Positions 18,820 through 24,714 of a DNA stretch of 24,714 nucleotides are shown here, in pieces. Made by a program: the position numbers and the translations under genes. Where the stretch lies: contig JBNGIO010006304.1 of assembly GCA_049999805.1 (NCBI GenBank), positions 48,203 to 72,916 of the forward strand, read 5' to 3'. Source of the stretch: Folioceros fuciformis (Eukaryota; Anthocerotophyta; Anthocerotopsida; Anthocerotales). The notes beneath the pieces are model-generated. The model did no database searches and had not been told where the DNA came from. It saw only the letters and a list, made by a program, of their open reading frames with translations. Position 1 is the first letter of the stretch, and the number at the start of each line of letters is the position of its first letter.

Positions 18820-19198
18820 GTGGTGAAATCCAGGAGGCCATGCATTACTGTGCGCATGGGTTTTCTGGTGCATTGCTGACTCATCGCTTGCATGTGTTTG
18901 CAGTTGATATCTCCTGTCAGTATGAGTGGTGTGGTGCCCGATGCTCCTAATGTGACTGTTTCTAAGCGCAGCTGCATTTGCACTGTGAAACTGCAGTAGG
19001 TTTGTGCTGATTCATCAACTGAATGTGATTTTACCTGGGATATGCTGGGAACCTGCCAGTGTCCTCTTGCTATCCTAAATCAGGTTGAGACTTGAGCCGT
19101 CTTCAGAGAGGTAAAGTCCAATCCTGGTACTTTCTATTTCCCTTAGTTAAATGGGTACATTGAATGGCCAGTGTTCATCCCTACGTATGATCCCACAC
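18803..19198 (+). pseudogene. RAB3GAP1 pseudogene fragment, sense block (intron 5 to exon 7)
   Basis: Corresponds to about 7731-8110 of the intact gene, co-linear through intron 5, exon 6 (TTGATATCTCCTGTCAGTAT and onward), intron 6 and the start of exon 7 (AATGGCCAGT, GATCCCACA). Exon 6 has lost frame: an indel follows GATGCTCCTAATGTGAC. Exonic and intronic bases have diverged alike, as expected without selection. Confidence 0.88.
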
Positions 19199-19232
19199 TT
19201 GTTGATAGGTAGGCGCAGCCCGAATACCATCC
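19195..19232 (-). pseudogene. Extra small copy of part of RAB3GAP1 exon 19
   Basis: The reverse complement reads GGGATGGTATTCGGGCTGCG then CCTACCTATCAACAA, matching the exon 19 stretch at about 11017-11050. The larger antisense block contains its own copy of the same stretch near 19470-19510, so exon 19 is represented twice at this junction. Confidence 0.65.
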
Positions 19233-20213
19233 CTAACTCCTTTGTGAAACTCTGGTGCAATATATCAGCCGCAGCGTCGAAGACAGTGAGAACATCTGGG
19301 CTAACAACTGCTGCGGTCTTACTGTGTCCAGATAGTGGATTACGTGCTGAAGGGACAGCAACTGATGAGATATTTGGTTATTAGTTCACAATGCAGTAGT
19401 GCTGTCAAAAATAGAAAAGGGTGCTTGCTTACCTATTCTGCGTCACGAGTGTGATCGAATAAGCGTCTTTTGTGGAAAGGTAAGCAAAGCTCGAACACCA
19501 CCTGAGATCTGGATCCATTTATTGGCACAGCCATGCGTGGATATAATGTCCCAGTGGGGGCCATCCACCTTTTGTAATGTTATTTTGAGCTGAAGTTGTA
19601 CTGCTGTCATCTCGTGACCAGTCTCGTGGAGAATTTCAACGCATAAAATCTTCTCAGCCAGCCAGCACCAGGGCTTGCTGCTTTAAATGAAAGCACAATG
19701 CTGGTATCACAAGCACAAGACACCATATTATGCTCAGAGGATCTAGGAGCCTGCTGGGAAAATGAGGACCAATTTGAATCAAGTACATGGCTTCGCATCA
19801 CTCTTGCATCTGTCTCCTGATTGTTGTCATGAAACGTTATCAGCTGCGTTCTGCTGTCAACGAATGATGAAAAGAGAACTACAAATAAACGACGATGTGG
19901 GGCTGCAATTATGTGCTTATGCTCCAAATGCATGTCCCCTGTCATGGATGGCATATTCTACAACATACGGTAGAAGAAATTTAGCTAAAATTCCCTCGTC
20001 TGCACTCCGGCCCAAGCACGTAAGAGTAGTCTGACGGAGCCGGTCTCCTCTCCCTCAGGCAACTGTACCCTGAATAACTGGGGTATCGAGTCTACGATTT
20101 GTCTTCAAAATAATCGGAGTTCCCACGGGGCCTGCAGAGCCCTCTCTCCCAACTCCAAGGTTGTGACCAGTCATCTCATTCCACGGTTCATTTCTAGGTC
20201 AGGGTTTAAGTCA
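19205..20213 (-). pseudogene. RAB3GAP1 pseudogene fragment, inverted block (exons 16-20)
   Basis: Read on the minus strand from 20213 to about 19205, this follows the intact gene from about 10285 to 11285: the exon 16 GTGGGAACTC region, exon 17 (CCATCCATGACAG, GACATG), exon 18, exon 19 (GGCTGCTTT-like remnant, CACTCGTGA(G/C)GCAGAA) and exon 20 (GCAGCAGTTGTTAGCCCAGA). Introns are included, so it arose by DNA duplication. Frameshifts and an in-frame stop at the exon 19 end (GCAGAATAGG against GCAGAAAAGG) show it is dead. Confidence 0.88.
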
Positions 20214-20560
20214 CTCCCGCAGGATATCGATGTAGGTGTGTTTAGGACGCCAGATGTTCCACAAATGCCATTCTCATTTGTTGCTAGCAACTCAGGTCGT
20301 TCAGCAACGAGACTTCCGATTTACCAATTGCACTCTTGTCAGAGGAAAGTGGACTGAACACGTCACAGCCCCGAGCTCAGAATCTGTGGTACACAAAGAA
20401 GACATGCAGCTCCATATGCACTACAGTAGGTTCAGTTGGCCATGGGGCTTTCCACTCTGTGAACACATTCTGACCCAGACAGTCCTCGCGGTAGAACTGG
20501 GGTTCAGTACCTGAAAGGTGATTTAGGACGAGAGCCTCTGACCCACACACAGTCTAGAAT
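20211..20560 (+). pseudogene. RAB3GAP1 pseudogene fragment, sense block (C-terminal tail and 3' flank)
   Basis: About 20225-20290 encodes a third stray copy of the RAB3GAP1 tail. The following bases to about 20560 match the 3' flank at about 12180-12340 in scattered words. Exons 8-15, 21 and most of 22 are absent from the duplicate. Block order is sense, inverted, sense. Confidence 0.7.
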
Positions 20561-21450
20561 TCCAGCGCTTGATAATGCACAGCGACGGACACTGCAAAAC
20601 CTTCTATCAACCCATGACGACATTGTAGCGGAGGTGTCTGGCTAGACCAAGGTTGGTGAGGGTTCGGACACTGTCTGTGGTCCATTCAGTCGGGCCACTC
20701 CGATGGACGGATAGTTCGGGTTGCACTGGGGACAGGGCTGGCAGGACAGGTGTCTGTCCATATTCCCGCACATTGCAGACCAGACTATTCGCAAGCTGTG
20801 CACATAATTTAGTAGTGTAACGACACCCACCGGATTCGTGAAACCTCCACAACAAACACGTGGCGATCTCTAGAAACCTGTGATGCTCAGCATGTCTGAG
20901 GTCTGAGGGGTTGAAGCTGCAGACGAAGTCCATGTGGTCGTTGAGATCGGTGCCGGAAACGAGGCCTGGACGAAGAACGCCGCCGGATTGAACGTGGCCA
21001 GATTCGAAGCTTGCGCACTAACTATGTACGCTGTTGGCCGGGCACCCGGAGACGCAAGTTTTGCTGGGAGAGCGATCAATGGTTTGGGCATACCTGTGAT
21101 CAGAGTTGCCAGCATCAGGGCCCCAGTCAGGATGAACAGCTTTAATCAGCGCACCGACGCCTGTGGTATGAGGGCTTAACTGCTTGCAAGGGTGTGCCAG
21201 CTAATATGTGCTTCTCGTGCGTATGAAAGCCTGTGGGTTGAATTTCCAGCAGGAGCTTCGTCCTGGGCTGTCCTGAAAACACTCCGGGTTGGGAGACACA
21301 GGCTGGGTTCGCATGAACCTAAACCCGGGATAGAATATATGACGTGGTGAAAAGTATAAAACCTAGCCACACTAAAATCAAGAAAGTAACTGCATGTAGT
21401 TCGAGTCGAATGTTTTCCGGGTCCGTTTGTAAGTGCCTGACAAATCCTTG
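20561..21450. other. Unidentified, possibly a decayed gene on the minus strand
   Basis: Minus-strand frames at 20607-20933 and 20870-21115 overlap in different frames. On the minus strand near 21145-21095 there is a hydrophobic run like a signal peptide (LFILTGALMLATLITG) directly followed by a donor-like CAG-GTATGC. No domain is recognised and no ATG precedes the hydrophobic run. It could be a first exon, a pseudogene or chance. The rest to 21450 shows nothing. Confidence 0.25.
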
Positions 21451-21645
21451 ATGTCGGACGAACAAACAGATAATAAATCCCTTGCCCGGCATACCCAAGA
21501 AATATTAGGTGGGGCATGTCGGACGAACAAATAGATAATGAATCCCTTGCCCGGCATACCCAAGAAATATTAGGTGGGGCATGTCGGACGAACAAACAGA
21601 TAATGAATCCCTTGCCCGGCATAGCCGAGAAATATCAGGTGGGGT
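21451..21645. repeat. Tandem repeat, 65 bp x 3
   Basis: Units start at 21451, 21516 and 21581 with ATGTCGGACGAACAAA. Each contains CCCTTGCCCGGCATA and GAAATAT(T/C)AGGTGGGG. The period is not a multiple of three, so the minus-strand open frames across it change frame between units. Confidence 0.93.
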
Positions 21646-21748
21646 CTTATGGAAACTAAATTGAACTTAGGAATCCCTTATTTCTAGTTTTCTAGGTTAT
21701 TATTAAGGTCATCCTCAAGGCTTAGGGTGCGATCAGGGCTTACGAGAA

Positions 21749-22180
21749 TTTTTTTTTTTTTTGTAGATGCACCACCTCCTGCACTACAATGGAATTGTAG
21801 GAAGTCAAAGTAAACTTTCAAATAGACTACAATATAAGGGAGGACCCTATAAGGAGCCTTGCAATAATACACACAATATTCAACAAAGAGAGACTAAATC
21901 ATAGAGAAAACTAGTAAGATGATTGGTCTCCACCAAAGTGCATTGGCGGCACAAAGACCAAGGCACACACAAATACCAACAAACAGCTCAAGCCTATACA
22001 ACAAGGCTCAAGGGTGGAGCTTAAAAGCTCCTTGGGTGTATGAAGGGCAAGGTGCCATGTATTGCAATTGGGATCTAATAAAAGATGAGGGTCTTCTCTT
22101 ATAGTTTTAGCCAACACTAAAGATGGATTCCTTCAACATTAAAGAATGCCCCTAGAAATCCTAGGCAGCTAACATCCATT
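21749..22180 (-). other. Possible retroposed sequence with a poly-T end
   Basis: A run of 14 T at 21749-21762 would be a poly-A tail for an element on the minus strand, whose body could extend to about 22110. No reverse transcriptase or other coding motif is seen, so it is at most a short or truncated copy. Confidence 0.25.
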
Positions 22181-22185
22181 GTAAC

Positions 22186-22229
22186 GTTGAGCCCTTGCTT
22201 TCATGCCGTTGAGCCCTTGCTTTCATGCC
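22186..22229. repeat. 22-bp direct duplication
   Basis: GTTGAGCCCTTGCTTTCATG followed by CC occurs at 22186-22207 and again at 22208-22229 (last base differing), just before the gypsy integrase tail. Confidence 0.85.
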
Positions 22230-22487
22230 AATTATAGAGACTCCTTTTTCAAGTTAGCACCAGGGGACTTAGTCCTCCTACATGATAGCCGGAATATGGA
22301 TTTTCTAGGGAAGCTTCGCCTACGATGGATGGGGCCTTATGAGGTAGTCCGAGTGTATAACAATGGATCAGTACAGCTCAAGGAGTTGGGAGCGGGTTGG
22401 CTACCGACAAGGGTGAAAAGATGGAAGGTGAAGAAATATTGGCAGTCTCAAACATCGTTAGATGTTCGAGTGGTCGCAAACAATTGA
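22203..22487 (+). mobile_element. Ty3/gypsy retrotransposon integrase C-terminal remnant
   Basis: The frame encodes FKLAPGDLVLLHDSR, GKLRLRWMGPYEVVRV, NGSVQLKEL and LPTRVKRWKVKKY, the GPY/F module that closes the integrase of chromodomain-less and related Ty3/gypsy elements. Only this C-terminal piece remains. Catalytic integrase, RNase H, reverse transcriptase and protease are absent upstream, where repeat DNA begins. The reading frame ends at TGA 22485-22487, immediately before the polypurine tract and the LTR. Confidence 0.88.
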
Positions 22488-22498
22488 GAAGGGAGGCA
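22485..22498 (+). promoter_or_regulatory. Polypurine tract
   Basis: TGAGAAGGGAGGCA, purine-rich and abutting the TG that opens the LTR. In this family it primes plus-strand synthesis. Confidence 0.7.
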
Positions 22499-22964
22499 TG
22501 TGGAATGTGGGTTTTTGGCAAGTACCCGCAATTGGTAGTGAGTGGCTAACAACGTTTTCAGTTTTGTTTGGTCTTGATTTGGTAGGTTAGATGAGTGGCA
22601 AAAATAAGGGGTAGTATTATAAAGAAGTTACCTTCTTTGGGATGGCTACCTATAGGGAAGTATGTCCACATAGGGAGGATAGGTATCTATGTAGGAGGTA
22701 GTCCCTAAATAAGAAATATAGTTGCGAAGGGCAAGCTACCTACAGAAAAGGGACACCTGCGTAGGGTATCTATTAAGGGCGGTTACTACATATAGAAGTA
22801 TACCTATGGCAAGAGGGTATTTAAAGGGGGATCTTGACCTAAGGTGTCCCATCAACGAAGAATGCTCACCTTCATGTAGTGAACTACATCTACCTACATA
22901 GCGGAGAACAAAGAAGTAGTAGTGTGACAAAACACCTACGCCGGGTTCTTACTTGTTGTGGCCA
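22499..22964 (+). mobile_element. Long terminal repeat, 466 bp
   Basis: Bounded by TGTGGAATG at the left and TTGTGGCCA at the right, so TG..CA. A TATTTAAA at 22818-22825 is the likely TATA element. The polypurine tract lies to its left and a primer-binding-like site to its right, so the one LTR is flanked by internal sequence on both sides. No second copy is in the window, so the right end is inferred from the CCA and the adjacent site. Confidence 0.65.
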
Positions 22965-22966
22965 AG

Positions 22967-22981
22967 TGGACTCAGAGCAAG
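22967..22981 (+). promoter_or_regulatory. Primer-binding-site-like sequence
   Basis: TGGACTCAGAGCAAG, two bases after the inferred LTR end. It resembles the initiator-Met tRNA site TGGTATCAGAGC with two differences. Position and similarity together support the call. Confidence 0.5.
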
Positions 22982-23145
22982 AGAAAGGACTTTGCTGTGG
23001 TGAGAGCCATAGGAAGGAACGATGCAGGGGCATGAAATAAGTTGTACAGAGATTCACAAGCTAGGAGCAATTGCCTATGGAGGTAGGGGTATAGATTTGC
23101 GTAAAGGAGAGGAATCGCCGTTCCTGGGGTTTTGTTCCATCAACG

Positions 23146-23899
23146 ATGGCACAAACCTCCAACAACACTCAGAGGGGTTCGAGTAGTAAGGGACATCCCA
23201 CGAGGGCAGCCAGCTCTCCCAGAACCAATGTTCCAATCTCTTCTTGCTTTGGGGCCAATTGAACTCAAGGGATTTGATAAACCTACGGACTTGGGCATGT
23301 AAAGCAAACATCCAGCTTGACTGGATATATGGCGGACATTGGTCGTATATTCATGAAGGCTTGGTGAAGGAGTGTTATGCCAACCTACGACAATCAAAGG
23401 AGGAGTTGGAAGCCCTACTTGAATGAAACGTGAGGACTAACCCTCGATGTTGGAATGTCTAGAGCATCCGGCAAGTGTACGGTAGGTCGGAAGAGGAGAG
23501 TGATGGTATTGGGATCTTGGATAGAACCATAGATGGGTGGAGGTCACCTAGCGCCACCCTACCACTTGGAGCACTAGAATTGATGTTGGGAGGGGAGCTG
23601 GCAAGAACAAAGAACGGGTGGAGGACCGAGAGGATCAAGAAGTTCAAATGATGATTGTTCACTAAGGTGGTTCTTGGATTAGTGAACTATCAACGTACCT
23701 CATATTTCAGCAATGCTTTCCTCCACTTCCTTTGGAGAGTGACTCAAGGAGCAAAGCCATATTAGAGGTTAATTATGTATGAGGCGTATACCTACCACAG
23801 GCAAAAGTTGCTCAAGCCAAATGGAAGGGATGAGGGGAGTGCACGTCCTTGCTATCTCTCGACTTATTTGGTGCACTTATGGAAGACAGAAAGGTTGTT
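23146..23899 (+). pseudogene. Decayed gag-like region of the retroelement
   Basis: Starts with an ATG at 23146 (MAQTSNNTQRGSSS), stops in that frame at about 23262, and continues in another frame (IHEGLVKECYANLRQSKEEL) to a TGA near 23424. From there it continues with stops as the left arm of the inverted repeat. The FYANL-like motif and its place behind the primer-binding-like site suggest the gag region of a plant gypsy-type element, possibly the plant transposon-associated gag-like domain. No zinc knuckle is seen. Confidence 0.5.
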
Positions 23900-24416
23900 C
23901 CACCTCCTCCAACTCCTCTTGTTTCAACAACCCTTCTGTCTTCCATAAGTGCACCAAATAAGTCGAGAGATAGCAAAGATGTGCACTCCCCTCATCCCTT
24001 CCATTTGGCTTGAGCAACTTTCGCCTATGGTAGGTATACGCCTCATAAATAATTAACCCCTAATCTGGCTTTGCTCCTTGAGTCACTCTCCAAAGGAAGT
24101 GGAGGAAAGCATTGCTGAAATATGAGATACGTTGATAGTTCACTAATCCAAGAACCACCTTAATGAACAACCGCCATTTGAGTTCCTTGATCCTCTCCGT
24201 CCTCCACCCGTTCTTGGTTCTTGCTAGCTCCCCTCCCAACATCAATTCTAGTGCTTGAAGTGGTAGGGTGGCGCTAGGTGACCTCCACCCATCTATGGTT
24301 TTATCCAAGATCCCAATACCATCACTCTCCCCTTCAGACCTATTGTACACCTGTCGGATGCTCCGGACATTCCAACATCGAGGGTCAGTCATCACGTTTC
24401 GTTCAAGTAGGGCTTC
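23409..24416. repeat. Near-perfect inverted repeat, two 491-bp arms, 26-bp spacer
   Basis: Left arm 23409-23899 and right arm 23926-24416 are reverse complements with scattered substitutions. The outer ends are GAAGCCCTACTTGAA (23409) and TTCAAGTAGGGCTTC (24402-24416). The spacer 23900-23925 is pyrimidine-rich. The right arm, read on the minus strand, keeps an open frame of 121 codons (24060-24425), whereas the left arm has stops, for example TGA where the right arm has CGA. Confidence 0.95.
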
Positions 24417-24714
24417 TGTGAACAAAAAAAACTTTCGGAACCCCCATTTTGAGCGACGGAATGAGCATGTTGTGATTTTTTTTGTGAAGGGATAGGCGAA
24501 TCGGGTTAGTAGGTAAGTAAGACCAAGGTGTTTATGCCCAAAGTCCCTCTTGGGCTTCAGGGTTTGGGGTGTACTGTAGACCGGGACAAGGAGGGGGAAT
24601 GAGCGAGTGCCTCCTTGGCCCTCGGGAGAACATTAAGGACCAGGTCTGTAGGTAGGTGAGTGGGGTATGTCCTTGGCCTTTGGTGATCCGGGGCCCCTTA
24701 GGTCTCTATATATG
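24417..24714. other. Right edge of the window, nothing recognised
   Basis: Sequence outside the inverted repeat with two homopolymer runs (A at 24423-24430, T at 24476-24483). No gene or further repeat is recognised. Confidence 0.45.

Noticed and set aside
24060-24425. 121-codon minus-strand frame as an independent gene
   Set aside because: It is the inverted copy of the gag-like region of the same retroelement, without a start context or promoter of its own.
1-24714. tRNA and rRNA genes
   Set aside because: Reading both strands by eye I found no cloverleaf with matching A and B boxes and no rRNA core sequence; a dedicated scan was not possible.

Overview
This is nuclear DNA from a green-lineage eukaryote, most likely a streptophyte (land plant or charophycean alga). 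The evidence is a plastid-type malonyl-CoA:ACP transacylase with a leader that looks like a transit peptide, a 22-exon gene with short GT-AG introns, a plant-type secreted alpha/beta hydrolase, and Ty3/gypsy retrotransposon remains. I cannot place the species from sequence alone.

Layout. Positions 1-3300 are C/T-rich, repeat-like DNA with degenerate CCCTAA motifs and a 100-N gap; I see no credible gene there. Positions 4.2-12.1 kb are the genic core: an intronless GC-rich MCAT gene (+), an NAA38/LSMD1-like NatC subunit (-) tail-to-tail with it, and head-to-head with that across about 350 bp a complete RAB3GAP1-like gene (+) that splices in silico to 988 aa. Positions 12.8-14.3 kb hold short tandem repeats and two stray copies of the RAB3GAP1 C-terminal tail. 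Positions 14.3-17.0 kb are a very large fold-back structure with arms of about 1.2-1.3 kb, built from palindromic and tandem modules. A two-exon alpha/beta hydrolase gene lies at 17.6-18.8 kb. It runs directly into a rearranged RAB3GAP1 pseudogene (18.8-20.6 kb) made of sense, antisense and sense blocks. Positions 21.4-24.7 kb are repeats and retroelement DNA: a gypsy integrase tail, one 466-bp LTR, a primer-binding-site-like sequence, and a decayed gag-like region folded into a 1-kb near-perfect inverted repeat.

How it fits together. The three core genes serve unrelated housekeeping roles (plastid fatty-acid synthesis, co-translational N-terminal acetylation, Rab GTPase control), and only the NAA38/RAB3GAP1 pair plausibly shares a promoter. 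The most unusual parts are structural: the modular fold-back element, the mosaic RAB3GAP1 pseudogene that seems to supply the stop codon of the hydrolase gene, and the retroelement palindrome. I found no clear new enzymatic or defence system. Several 10-N gaps are flanked by identical sequence and look like uncollapsed assembly overlaps.
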